Of a DNA stretch of 64,000 nucleotides, positions 17,054-26,305 are shown piece after piece (the stretch's first letter is position 1; the number at the start of each line of letters is the position of its first letter). The notes below the pieces were generated by a model. The model saw only the letters and a program-made list of their open reading frames with translations, was not told the DNA's origin and searched no databases. The position numbers were made by a program, and so were the translations under genes. The DNA comes from JAACFF01 sp963807975 (GTDB lineage Bacteria > Chloroflexota > Anaerolineae > Promineifilales > Promineifilaceae): NCBI GenBank assembly GCA_963807975.1, contig CAWEDV010000003.1, forward strand, positions 124,001-188,000, read 5' to 3'.

Positions 17054-19537
17054 ATGAAGCGCCTGATCCGCATTGTCCTGATCATTCTTGGTGTTGTCAT
17101 CCTGCTGGTCGTCATCGCCTCAGTCGGAGCTTATTACGTAACCCGGCAGCCCTTTCCAGAAACTGACGGGTTCCTGACTGTTCCTGGTCTTAAAGAGGAA
17201 GTCCATATTTTTCGTGACGAATATGGCATCCCCAACATTTACGCCAACAATCAAGATGATCTCTTTTTTGCCCAGGGCTATGTGCATGCTCAAGATCGTT
17301 TTTGGCAGATGGAGCTCTGGCGCCATATGGGCCAGGGGCGTCTCTCAGAGATTGCCGGCGCGGCCACTATTGACGTGGATAAATCTATTCGCACCATTGG
17401 CTTTAATCGCATGGCGGAAACGGCCGTGGCTTACTACCAGGAAGAGCAGCCCGATTATATGAATATCCTGGAGGCCTACAGCGCTGGCGTCAACGCCTAT
17501 ATCAATAAACATCCTGACGATCTCTCCCTTCATTTTGATATCCTCGGTCTGGTAAACGAGCCCTGGGAAATTGAACCTTGGACCCCGGTCAACACTGTAT
17601 CCTGGGGTATAGTCATGTCCTATGATCTCGGCGGAAACATGAATGCCGAAATCACTCGTGCCAAATTGATCCAGAACCTGGGCGAAGCTACTGTGGAACA
17701 GATCGTGCCATCCTATCCTTATGAAAGCCGTCCGGTTATCGCTCCTACTGACGAGCAGGTAAATATCTTGTCAGGAGGTGAGAATGGATCAGCCGCAGCC
17801 GGCGCCGGCAGCAGTGTGAATTGGGGAAACGTTAACCTGGATGTCATAGGAGAACTCCCCGCCGGCGGCCTGGCCATGGGCAGCGGCCCTATGGTGGGCA
17901 GCAACAACTGGGTTGTCGGCGGTGAACACACGGAATCAGGCCTGCCGATCCTGGCCGACGACACCCATTTAAGGGCGCAAATGCCCTCCATTTGGTACGA
18001 GGTTGGTCTACACGCTCCGGGATGGAATGTAACCGGCCTTTCCTTTGCCAGTGTGCCTGGCGTCGTCATCGGCCACAACGAAAAGATCGCCTGGGGTGTA
18101 ACCAATGTTGGACCCGATGTTCAGGACCTTTTCATCGAGAAAATTAATCCCAGCAATGCCCGCCAATATGAATTCGAGGGTGAATGGCTAGACATGGAAG
18201 TCATCGAAGAAGTCATTAAAGTGAACGGGGGTGAAGACATCATCCTGGAAGTTAGAAACACCCACCACGGTCCCATCATCAGCGATATCCGCGATGATGT
18301 GAAGGACGTCCTCGCTCTAAAATGGTCGCAGCAGGAACCGTCGCGCATTCTGCAATCAGTCGTCCTGCTGAACCAGGCTCAAAATTATGAAGAATTCCGC
18401 GAAGCTTTACGTTATTGGGACGTGCCTTCACAGAATGTCATATATGCCGATACGGAGGGCAATATCGGCTACCAAACCCCCGGATTGATCCCTATTCGCA
18501 GAAATGGCGGCGGAGAAGTGCCCGTGCCCGGGTGGACCGGGGAATACGAATGGGTAGGCTGGATTCCCTATGAAGAACTGCCCGCGCTGTTCAATCCTGA
18601 ACAAGGTTACATCGTTACCGCCAATCATGCCGTGGTTAACGAAGATTATCCCTACTTTATCAATCGTGATTGGGCCAATGGTGACCGCGGGCAGCGCATT
18701 ACGGAACTGATCAACGCCGAAATAGGCAGAGGTGGCAATATCACACTCAAGGATTTGGCCCGCATACAGTTCGACAGCAAATCTCTCCCCGCTGAATCTT
18801 ATGTGCCCCTCCTGCGAGGCTTGTCCAGCGAAGATCCCAACGTGCAGGCCGCCCTCGAACGCTTGCGCGGCTGGGATTTGCGTGAAACACAAGACAGCGT
18901 GCCTACCTCCTTATTTGAAATATTCTATATCTACCTAGCCTACAATGTCCTCGCCGATGATATTGGCCAGGAGAACCTGGATATGCTGCCCTACCATCCC
19001 AAAACCATTTTCATGCATGATCTAGCCAACCAACTGAACGCAAGCTGGTGGGACAACCAGGACACGCCGGAAAAAGAATCGTGGCAGGAAATCATCTTGC
19101 TCTCATTGGCTGACGCCATCGCCTGGCTGGAAGAAAATGAAGGTGGGAGCATGAATGATTGGACCTGGGGCAAGATCCACACCATCATCTATGAGGACGC
19201 TGTTCTAGGCGCCAGCGGCGTTGCTCCCATTGAGGCCATCTTCAATCGTGGCCCGTTTGCTGTAGATAGTGGGCGCGATTTGGTCAATGCCCAGTCTTGG
19301 GATAACGATGAGCCCGCTGTTGTTAATCATCAGGCTTCGCAGCGCATGCTCGTCGACATGAGCAATCTAGATAACAGCCGCAGCGTAATCCCCACTGGGA
19401 ACAGCGGTCATCCCTATAATGAGCATTACGATGACCAGATGCCGCTCTACTTAACGGGACAATACCATCCTATGCCCTTCAGCCGCAAAGCAGTGGAAGC
19501 CGCTGCTGTCAAGCATCTTGTTCTCCAACCCCAATAA
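17054..19537 (+). CDS. Penicillin acylase family Ntn-hydrolase (amidase/acylase)
   Basis: An 827-residue precursor with an N-terminal signal or anchor helix (about residues 7-28), so it acts outside the membrane. It belongs to the S45 N-terminal-nucleophile hydrolases, which self-cleave into alpha and beta chains and hydrolyse amide bonds, for example in penicillin G or acyl-homoserine lactones. The conserved beta-chain start GSNNWVV is present; the nucleophile is Ser283 (codon at 17900). A RDEYGIPNI segment follows the anchor, as in the family. The true substrate is unknown. The ATG at 17054 follows GGAGG by five bases; the longer frame from 16931 lacks a ribosome site. Confidence 0.9.
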   Translation: MKRLIRIVLIILGVVILLVVIASVGAYYVTRQPFPETDGFLTVPGLKEEVHIFRDEYGIPNIYANNQDDLFFAQGYVHAQDRFWQMELWRHMGQGRLSEIAGAATIDVDKSIRTIGFNRMAETAVAYYQEEQPDYMNILEAYSAGVNAYINKHPDDLSLHFDILGLVNEPWEIEPWTPVNTVSWGIVMSYDLGGNMNAEITRAKLIQNLGEATVEQIVPSYPYESRPVIAPTDEQVNILSGGENGSAAAGAGSSVNWGNVNLDVIGELPAGGLAMGSGPMVGSNNWVVGGEHTESGLPILADDTHLRAQMPSIWYEVGLHAPGWNVTGLSFASVPGVVIGHNEKIAWGVTNVGPDVQDLFIEKINPSNARQYEFEGEWLDMEVIEEVIKVNGGEDIILEVRNTHHGPIISDIRDDVKDVLALKWSQQEPSRILQSVVLLNQAQNYEEFREALRYWDVPSQNVIYADTEGNIGYQTPGLIPIRRNGGGEVPVPGWTGEYEWVGWIPYEELPALFNPEQGYIVTANHAVVNEDYPYFINRDWANGDRGQRITELINAEIGRGGNITLKDLARIQFDSKSLPAESYVPLLRGLSSEDPNVQAALERLRGWDLRETQDSVPTSLFEIFYIYLAYNVLADDIGQENLDMLPYHPKTIFMHDLANQLNASWWDNQDTPEKESWQEIILLSLADAIAWLEENEGGSMNDWTWGKIHTIIYEDAVLGASGVAPIEAIFNRGPFAVDSGRDLVNAQSWDNDEPAVVNHQASQRMLVDMSNLDNSRSVIPTGNSGHPYNEHYDDQMPLYLTGQYHPMPFSRKAVEAAAVKHLVLQPQ

Positions 19538-19577
19538 TAAAAAAAAGACCGGCTGTTCTCTGAGCACAGCCGGTCTT
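19538..19577 (-). terminator. Rho-independent terminator, mainly for the minus strand
   Basis: The arms AAGACCGGCTGT (19545-19556) and ACAGCCGGTCTT (19566-19577) form a 12-bp stem. On the minus strand it runs into a long T tract, which ends the 19603-19971 gene. It may also slow plus-strand readthrough from the acylase gene. Confidence 0.85.
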
Positions 19578-19602
19578 CAATTTCAGCCATTAAATTCCTA
19601 CG

Positions 19603-19971
19603 CTAGTTAAAGAAAACGCTCCTTGTTTCCGATCGCAGCAGGTACCAAATAATGATGATGGCGATACCGATAGCCCAGAAATTTATTGAGCCAAGCGTGT
19701 ACCAATAGTAAAGGGCAGTTCCCAGAGCTACGATCTGCAGCAAGATGGTCCCCAACCAGGACCACGACCATAGTTTCCACAGCCCTAAACTTAATAGTAT
19801 GGCCACCGCACCTGAAGCCAATACCAAAGGGCCTGCTTCATACATCACACCGCTGGCCAGGGTCACAATTCCATTGAGAAACATAATTACTGCTATCACG
19901 CTAATCACGGTCGGTCGCTCACTGCTCTCTTCGCTGGTGTTCGTCTTATCCGGCACTATGCTTTCATTCAT
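19603..19971 (-). CDS. Small four-helix membrane protein, function unknown
   Basis: A 122-residue protein I cannot assign. A polar N-terminal stretch of about 20 residues rich in Ser, Thr and Glu is followed by four hydrophobic segments. A Trp-rich turn, LWKLWSWSW (about residues 65-73), stands near the third. It resembles small membrane proteins of the DUF2127 or similar kind only in general layout. It lies just downstream of the CPBP protease gene on the same strand and ends at a strong terminator, so it is likely the last gene of that unit. Confidence 0.7.
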   Translation of the reverse strand: MNESIVPDKTNTSEESSERPTVISVIAVIMFLNGIVTLASGVMYEAGPLVLASGAVAILLSLGLWKLWSWSWLGTILLQIVALGTALYYWYTLGSINFWAIGIAIIIIWYLLRSETRSVFFN

Positions 19972-20006
19972 CCTTCTTCCATATCCCCATCAAAATATTT
20001 AGTGCA

Positions 20007-21032
20007 TTAATTATAACGCTTGGCAAGCTTTTTTCCTCGCCTACGCCCGACCAATATAAGCAGCAGCATACCCATAAGCAGCACAAACGTGACAACTAGA
20101 CCTCCCTCTGGTCCGAATAGCCCGCCTGTCAACCAATCGGGACCATTTTCCATCAAATCAAACAACATCCCGCTGTTTATTTCTAGCCCGCTGACGGCAA
20201 GACCAAAGAAGTTGCCTTGGGCCCAATTCCAGATGGCATGGATGGCAAAAATCCCCCATAAGCTCCCTTCATAAAGGGCATATTGGGCCGCAAACAAGCC
20301 AAACAGGGCCAGGTTGAGAATGCTGAGAAAATCGATGTGTGGGTTCGATAGATGCAGCAAGGCAAAAAACAGAGCCGATATGATAACCCCCGCCCATGGC
20401 CCCCAGCGCACACCAATCACGGGCAGCAAGAATCCCCGCGCTAAGAGTTCTTCTGCCGCCCCTTGAACCATCCAACCCAGAAAAACAAGCATAGCTCCGG
20501 CTATGGAAAGCAGGCTAAAACGTTTAGTAAAGGGTGTTTCGGTTATCACAAAATCAAAAATGGCCAGCAGCACTACTACGGCCGTAAACATCAAAAAGCC
20601 AATCACCAGACCGCGAAGATATTTCCTCAGAAACGGCCGTTCCATACCCGTACTCCACAACGGTCGTCGCTCAAGAATCCACAACCAGACCCAAATCAAG
20701 AAGAAAAAGGGTGCAAACGCCCCGACCAAAATTAAGAACTGATTCCAAACCGTCTGCTGAATCTCGGGGAAAACATAGGGCAGCGCCAACAACGGCACGC
20801 CAATAAAGGAACTTAAGATGGGGACCAGGTAGGCAAATAAGATCACGGCTGCCGGGTACAAGATCTTATCAAACAGCAGCGGTTGGCGCTGCAGCCAGGA
20901 TTGGGGCAGGCGCAGACGGCCGCTTCGCGCCAGGCGGAACAACTGATTATCCGCTGATAAGAGCGATTGGTCTTCTAAAAGTGGGTGGGCTTCGCTGCTG
21001 CTCAAAACGTAGTCGTAAAAGGACCAGCCCAT
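20007..21032 (-). CDS. CPBP (CAAX/Abi) family intramembrane glutamic protease
   Basis: A 341-residue membrane protein with about eight hydrophobic segments. The CPBP family motifs are in order: EELLARGF (EExxxR, about residue 197), FALLHLSNPH (FxxxH, about 225) and IHAIWNW (HxxxN, about 282). Family members include Rce1-type CAAX proteases and bacteriocin-immunity proteins. The cytosolic N-terminal 45 residues are unusual in length. The ATG at 21032 has no ribosome site of its own. A GGAGG further upstream serves a short overlapping frame instead (21002-21064). The substrate is unknown. Confidence 0.85.
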   Translation of the reverse strand: MGWSFYDYVLSSSEAHPLLEDQSLLSADNQLFRLARSGRLRLPQSWLQRQPLLFDKILYPAAVILFAYLVPILSSFIGVPLLALPYVFPEIQQTVWNQFLILVGAFAPFFFLIWVWLWILERRPLWSTGMERPFLRKYLRGLVIGFLMFTAVVVLLAIFDFVITETPFTKRFSLLSIAGAMLVFLGWMVQGAAEELLARGFLLPVIGVRWGPWAGVIISALFFALLHLSNPHIDFLSILNLALFGLFAAQYALYEGSLWGIFAIHAIWNWAQGNFFGLAVSGLEINSGMLFDLMENGPDWLTGGLFGPEGGLVVTFVLLMGMLLLILVGRRRGKKLAKRYN

Positions 21033-21064
21033 ATCTTTGTAGATTGTCTTGAATTACCCATCAT
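21002..21064 (-). other. Possible 20-codon leader frame overlapping the CPBP start
   Basis: ATGATG at 21059-21064 stands eight bases after GGAGG (21073-21077), much better placed than the CPBP start. The frame ends at 21002 inside the CPBP gene, in another frame. It may be a leader for coupled translation or a chance open frame. Confidence 0.3.
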
Positions 21065-21102
21065 CTGAATTTCCTCCTGGGGCATTGAACGGTAGCATAA
21101 TC

Positions 21103-22392
21103 TCAAAATGGCGAAAAGACCATTATGACATTTCCTTCACTATCGAGCAGCTGCAGTTCTTCAGCGTCGATCAGATAGGAAGCAACCTCAGTTAAATCGC
21201 TGAGGTAGCTCGTCTCCTGGGCCATGATACCTGCCGGATCGGCACATTCTTTTCTGGTCTTGGCCGGGATACTAATGGTAATCTTGTCCTCTTCAGCCGC
21301 ATAGACTGTCGAGTAATCGTTGCATCCCGCAGACCCTGACATGCGTCCTTCCGCCGTGAAAACGGCCGTTACTTCAACATCCGGCAGCACATCAGCCCGC
21401 TGCCCACTGCCATCATCCCGTGCTATCAAAGTCCAACTGCTGTTTAGCAGGACCGTGGACGCTTCGTCACCGCTTTCTTCTGCAGCTGTTTCAGTGCCAG
21501 CGTCATCCACTTCTTCACTATCTTCGCTTTCAGCGGCGGATTCTTCCCCCGCAACTACAAAATTCTCCAATACCGAAGCTAGCACGGAGTCCTTTTGTGC
21601 TGTCTCGATAAAAAGGCTGACGACATAGATATTTCCCTGCTCTCCCAGCATGGAAACCGTCTGCACCAAACCGACATCGGGATTATCAATTTCGTACATT
21701 TCCCACTGCTTCTCACCGATTGCTTCAGTCCAATATCTGCCATCGATGGTGCCCGCATCCAATGCTTCCACCGATGTTCCCAGGAGTTGGGCCATCGCAG
21801 CCTGGACATCCTCTCCCGGAACGGAATGGAAAGCCACAAACCGGTATTGGCCTGGCCCCCAGGCATCCTTAAGCAATGGATCCCCTTCAATTTTGGGCCA
21901 GTTCGCCGGCGCCACAGTCGTCACCCCCATCTCCTCTACAACAATAGGCACAAACTCAGCGACTGCCGGCGCTTCTTCGCTGCCCTCATCTTGGACATCG
22001 GATTCGCTTTCCGTTGTCTCAGATTCCCCGGGCGTTTCTGAGACAGCGTCATCAGTGGCAGGTTTTTTAGCAACAATCTCCACCAGGGACCACGATATGG
22101 ACGATCCTCCCACAGGTGGATTTTCCACCTGATTTTCGACCACGATCAGCTCATACTCGTACCCTGGCTCAAAATCAAAGCCTTCAATCTCATCATACCA
22201 AAGACTCCATTCATCGTAAGGATCTTCCTTGATCAGATTGCAGGTTTGCGGACCTTCTCCTTCACAATCGACCTTGGTAGGACCCACAAAAACGCGCTTC
22301 TCGCTCGTCTCTTCACCACCACTAAGCTGGTCGCAACCCACCAAGATTAGGGCCACAAACAGAACCAACAACCATAAGAGAACCTTCTTCAT
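21103..22392 (-). CDS. Lipoprotein with C-terminal META domain
   Basis: A 429-residue predicted lipoprotein. After MKK there is a hydrophobic signal peptide ending in the lipobox LVGC (about residues 17-20), so the protein should be lipid-anchored on the outer face of the membrane. The middle has an acidic low-complexity linker of Glu, Ser and Ala repeats in two places (about 120-145 and 285-315). The last 110 residues match a META/HslJ-like domain (NSSWTLIARDDG, SGSAGCNDYS with its conserved Cys). The ATG at 22392 fits the signal peptide; an in-frame ATG at 22434 lies inside the helicase gene. It follows the helicase by 26 bp. Confidence 0.82.
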   Translation of the reverse strand: MKKVLLWLLVLFVALILVGCDQLSGGEETSEKRVFVGPTKVDCEGEGPQTCNLIKEDPYDEWSLWYDEIEGFDFEPGYEYELIVVENQVENPPVGGSSISWSLVEIVAKKPATDDAVSETPGESETTESESDVQDEGSEEAPAVAEFVPIVVEEMGVTTVAPANWPKIEGDPLLKDAWGPGQYRFVAFHSVPGEDVQAAMAQLLGTSVEALDAGTIDGRYWTEAIGEKQWEMYEIDNPDVGLVQTVSMLGEQGNIYVVSLFIETAQKDSVLASVLENFVVAGEESAAESEDSEEVDDAGTETAAEESGDEASTVLLNSSWTLIARDDGSGQRADVLPDVEVTAVFTAEGRMSGSAGCNDYSTVYAAEEDKITISIPAKTRKECADPAGIMAQETSYLSDLTEVASYLIDAEELQLLDSEGNVIMVFSPF

Positions 22393-22418
22393 GAGATTGT
22401 ATCCTTTCCAATTCAGGC

Positions 22419-25400
22419 TCAATGTTCCATCCAACCAGTAACGATAATTTCGTCTGATCCGCTGATAGATTCTTGAACTGTTTCCTCTAAGGTTTCCGGC
22501 AGATCGGTGCGCGGATCCTTGGCATATAGCATCGGGGCATGCCCCGCCCCTGTCATCTTCACCCCTGTAAAGGGCTGAACCGATATCTCATTCTCGTGCT
22601 TTAGCGCGATATTGTCCCGGCGGCGCCATTTTCGCATCGGGCGATCATAGATGAGCTGGATCGTTGACCCATAGGCCTTCAGAAGTTCGTAAATGTGGGT
22701 CACCTTGTTGCGCTGGCGCATTAAGGCAACAGCCAGTTTGTTTCGTTCTTCTTCGCTCAAGCTGCCGATCCCATCCTTGGCGATGCGCTTCAGTAGTGCT
22801 GGTGCTGCCACTTCTTCAAGGAGTGCTTGAATACGCACATCCAGTTGTTCCTTATGCTCTCCCGCTTTCGAAACTTCATCAAAAGCGCGCGCCACATCCT
22901 CGGGTAAATCGTCTTCAGCGCTGAATCCCAATGAGCGATTTCCGGTCAGCAGTAAAATCAAGCGATAACAGTCGTTATTCCAGGTGCGCAGCGCGCGTAT
23001 CGCACGCCCGCGCAGCTGCTGCCATGCAGTTACATCACGCGTTGCGGTGGCGTCGATCAGCACATTAGGCTTGATCACATTCCATCCCGTTCTTGCCCAG
23101 GTGGAGACGATAATCAGATTTATGCCCAAGGACTCATCATCAACGATTCTGGAGGTTAGATCGTACATGAGCTGCTTACGACTGCCGCTGATCATAGTAA
23201 CAACGAAGAATTTTTGTCGCGCGCCGCTTACCTGCTCAAGTTCGGCCGTTCGCGCCTGCCGGAAACGTTTAGCAATGAGCGCGTAGTCAAAAAATGTTTG
23301 CACCAGGCCCACGAGATGAACATTACGCAGATCCAAGCGCATGAGCAGACGCTGGCCATCGCTGCCCAACTTCATCTTACGCACCAGGCGGCGCATCGGA
23401 TTGAGGACGCGCTTTCTAAAGTCACCCGGGCGGCGGGCATAAATATTTATCAGCGAGGGAATATAGTCATCAATCAATTCATAGAAATATTTTTCCAATA
23501 CCACAGCCTCTTTCTCACCAAGATCGGTCCCCTGCATCGTCAATCCATAAATCGCCTCGGCTACCTCGCCGCGCATCAACTCTCGCTCCACAAACTCAGC
23601 AATCGTTGGCGGCAGTGGATTCTTTTCGTCATAGGCAAGATACATTTCACCAGACAAAACGGCAACGGGCTTGAATCGCCTGTCTCCCAGCATCTGCGCA
23701 AAGAGACCGCCAACGCCCTGGTATCCAGGAGCGACCAAGCCTTCACGCCAGTGAATTTGTCTTGCGTTATCAAAAACGATAATCCCGCTAACCGGTCGCA
23801 CCGCACGTTCCGCCTCAATTAAGGCCTTGATCGTCTCCACGCGCCCTTCACCAACACGGCGGAACCAGCCACTGAGATCCTCGTATTGGCCAACTAGCGT
23901 TACGGATAAGAGGTTTTTTGCCTGGTCTATTCGCCCCGTTTTGGAGAGATCAACCACAGTCAACTGCTGCAGTGCTGTAACATCCAGTGTTGTCGCAAAG
24001 CCTGGTAGCCGTAACTGGTCAAGGGTATCTGGCGAGTAGATCAGGTCTGTTAGCTTTCGGCGAATCTCTTCCACACTTTGTCGTATTGAATCGAATGCTT
24101 CTTGGTCTCCCTCAAGCCGGCCAAACAATTCCGCATCTGACAGTCCCAAAGCAACCTGCGTGATCGTGACCAACTTTGCTTCCAAAAGGCTCAAAAAATC
24201 AGCTCGGCCATTCTCCCAATCCTCAAATCGTTTGCTTAAGGCATCTTCCACATTGGCTCGACCCCGGTACATGCCCAGGAAATCGCGACCAATGGCCACT
24301 CGCTCTTCTATAGGTATTTCAGCAAATAACTGGCGTAACTGTCCCGGTCCCAGAAGGGTAAAGAATTTACGCAAATGCGCTTTGTACTCATCCAAGAGGA
24401 TGCGTACCTGGCGTTCGCGGGCCGAGTAGGCAAAAGGGGCGCCAAATTCAGCGAAGGGGGCCACAAATCCATAAGCGATCAAATCGTCGAGCGGGATCTT
24501 ATGGGCCAGGTCTAGACCCAGTCGTTCAAAGCGGCTGCGGTAGGATTCGGCCGTGCCCGAGAATCCAATCATGCCCCGAATACTGGTATCTTGCAGCCAC
24601 TCTACCAACAATCTCGTCACTGCCGCCGACATGCTCTTCATGTTCTCTGCAACCTTATGCACTTCATCTAAGGCTACATATTGAACATTTGCCTCCTGCA
24701 GGAATATCTCAATGGAATCTGCATCAAATCCCCCTTTACCGATTGCCGAGCCCGTCTGCGAAAGGGATGTATAGGTCATAATCAGGATCGCGGGATGATT
24801 CCCGGTCCGCTTCTGAAAACGCTCAAGCTGGGCAGGCGTCCCAGAAAACACGACCTCCGGAGATAAGCGCAGGCCTATGGGTTTATAACACAACTCCCCG
24901 ATCCACTGCTGCTGGTAGTTCTTGGTCGGCACCAGGATTAAAATGGATTGACCCAGCGAAAGCGTGCGCAGCCAATCTTGAATGCACATCATGCCAATCA
25001 TGGTTTTGCCGCTTCCCGTAGGCGATTCGATAACCTGGCCTTGATAACCAAAGCCGCGGAAAACAGCGTATGCTTCATATTGGTACGGCCGTGGGAAGGA
25101 AGAACCAAGCAGATCGTTGTGGTGCCAGGGGCTGGTATCTTCGGATAGACTGTGCAGAAGCGCAGCCGTCGCATTCAAAAAGAGATCGGACGTCTCTGTC
25201 TCTCTCAATCCTGTAAGCGCCGCGAACCGCTCTCGGAAGACACTCTGGCGCGCATCCACCTCATACAGGTTGATAAACCCTGCAGCGCTAAACTTTTCAT
25301 ACAGATCCGGTCCAGTCATCGCCCGTAAGCTGTGCGCATCGAGATCCAGTTCTGCATAAGCCCGTTTTGAACGTGCATATAACCCTTGATTACGCACGGC

Positions 25401-25889
25401 GAACCCGGAATCAACCAGATTCTTTAGATGGCGCTGCACTGTTCCCTTGCGGATAGTGCCCATAATGTCCAGGTGATTCACCCGCTTGATCACAGTATCA
25501 AGATCCAGTGCTTCCGGACTCTCACTCAAGACGCGCACAACAAGGTCGCGCACAAGATCATCACGCCCTTGGCGGTCTAACGAAAGGGCCAGAGGCACGC
25601 TTCCCGGGGATTCGTCATGCATCTTCGCCAGTGGACGATGCAGCGTGACTAGATTCTGCAGTGCTGCCTGGGCCAACGGTTCCTTGCCGTTGTTCACAGC
25701 CGTACGCAGTATACGCAGTGTACGGCCGTAGTAGTTGGCCAGAATGTAAAACTCGCGCCGCTGTTTAGCGGTATCTCCTGTGCGCTGGGCATCATTAAAT
25801 TCAGCCAGAGCCATTTCCGCCAAGCTCTGTGCCTGCCAATAGTGCCGCCTCTTCGTGGTTGCTTCTTGCGATGTCCCTATTTCAGCCAT
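22419..25889 (-). CDS. Large SF2 DEAD/DEAH-type helicase with N-terminal winged helix
   Basis: A 1156-residue superfamily 2 ATPase. Residues 15-90 are helical and TPR-like. About 110-175 look like a winged-helix DNA-binding domain. RecA domain 1 has Walker A SPTGSGKT (289-296), the DEVH box (408-411) and the GFSGTAES motif III (about 444). About 400 residues of family-specific sequence follow before RecA domain 2, whose late motif RDVTAWQQLRGRAIR is motif VI with arginine fingers. The large insert and winged helix are unlike standard RecG, RecQ or PriA. Role unknown: DNA repair, transcription-linked or defence work are all possible. It lies 20 bp after the receiver gene and 26 bp before the lipoprotein gene. 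Confidence 0.85.
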   Translation of the reverse strand: MAEIGTSQEATTKRRHYWQAQSLAEMALAEFNDAQRTGDTAKQRREFYILANYYGRTLRILRTAVNNGKEPLAQAALQNLVTLHRPLAKMHDESPGSVPLALSLDRQGRDDLVRDLVVRVLSESPEALDLDTVIKRVNHLDIMGTIRKGTVQRHLKNLVDSGFAVRNQGLYARSKRAYAELDLDAHSLRAMTGPDLYEKFSAAGFINLYEVDARQSVFRERFAALTGLRETETSDLFLNATAALLHSLSEDTSPWHHNDLLGSSFPRPYQYEAYAVFRGFGYQGQVIESPTGSGKTMIGMMCIQDWLRTLSLGQSILILVPTKNYQQQWIGELCYKPIGLRLSPEVVFSGTPAQLERFQKRTGNHPAILIMTYTSLSQTGSAIGKGGFDADSIEIFLQEANVQYVALDEVHKVAENMKSMSAAVTRLLVEWLQDTSIRGMIGFSGTAESYRSRFERLGLDLAHKIPLDDLIAYGFVAPFAEFGAPFAYSARERQVRILLDEYKAHLRKFFTLLGPGQLRQLFAEIPIEERVAIGRDFLGMYRGRANVEDALSKRFEDWENGRADFLSLLEAKLVTITQVALGLSDAELFGRLEGDQEAFDSIRQSVEEIRRKLTDLIYSPDTLDQLRLPGFATTLDVTALQQLTVVDLSKTGRIDQAKNLLSVTLVGQYEDLSGWFRRVGEGRVETIKALIEAERAVRPVSGIIVFDNARQIHWREGLVAPGYQGVGGLFAQMLGDRRFKPVAVLSGEMYLAYDEKNPLPPTIAEFVERELMRGEVAEAIYGLTMQGTDLGEKEAVVLEKYFYELIDDYIPSLINIYARRPGDFRKRVLNPMRRLVRKMKLGSDGQRLLMRLDLRNVHLVGLVQTFFDYALIAKRFRQARTAELEQVSGARQKFFVVTMISGSRKQLMYDLTSRIVDDESLGINLIIVSTWARTGWNVIKPNVLIDATATRDVTAWQQLRGRAIRALRTWNNDCYRLILLLTGNRSLGFSAEDDLPEDVARAFDEVSKAGEHKEQLDVRIQALLEEVAAPALLKRIAKDGIGSLSEEERNKLAVALMRQRNKVTHIYELLKAYGSTIQLIYDRPMRKWRRRDNIALKHENEISVQPFTGVKMTGAGHAPMLYAKDPRTDLPETLEETVQESISGSDEIIVTGWMEH

Positions 25890-25909
25890 AGTTTCCCCTA
25901 AGATTTCAA

Positions 25910-26302
25910 CTATTCGGGCAGATCGGCCTTCCGACCAGCCTTAATCAACGCTACCGTCACACGTGCAACCAATTCCCTTGGAGCAAAGGGTTTGGTGATA
26001 TAATCATCTGCTCCACCGACAAGCCCCTGCATCACATCATCTTCTGTCCCTTTAGCAGTCAACATCATCACCAGGGGGGCTGGATCCATCTCTGTCTTGA
26101 TTTTCTCGACAGCCGTATACCCATCCATCTTAGGCATCATCACATCCATCAAGACCAAATCTGGGTTTTCCGCCTTTGCTTTTTCAACCCCTTCTTCCCC
26201 ATCGGCTGCAGTTATCACCTCAAACCCTGCTTTCTTGAGTTTGATCTCTATCAAGCGTCGTACATCTGGTTCATCATCCACGGTTAAAATTTTGATTGTC
26301 AT
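25910..26302 (-). CDS. Single-domain response regulator (CheY-like)
   Basis: A 130-residue stand-alone receiver domain. The acidic pair DDE (residues 7-9), the phospho-acceptor Asp in LMDVMMPKMDGY (about residue 52), the Thr in MLTAKG and the Lys in ITKPFAP are all intact. There is no output domain, so it must act through a protein partner. The hybrid kinase gene ends 3 bp before it, so they are almost surely coupled. It is probably the phosphate target of that kinase. Confidence 0.93.
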   Translation of the reverse strand: MTIKILTVDDEPDVRRLIEIKLKKAGFEVITAADGEEGVEKAKAENPDLVLMDVMMPKMDGYTAVEKIKTEMDPAPLVMMLTAKGTEDDVMQGLVGGADDYITKPFAPRELVARVTVALIKAGRKADLPE

Positions 26303-26305
26303 CGA

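Noticed and set aside
22393..22434. Earlier start for the META lipoprotein
   Set aside because: It would place 14 residues before a normal lipoprotein signal peptide and lies partly within the helicase gene.
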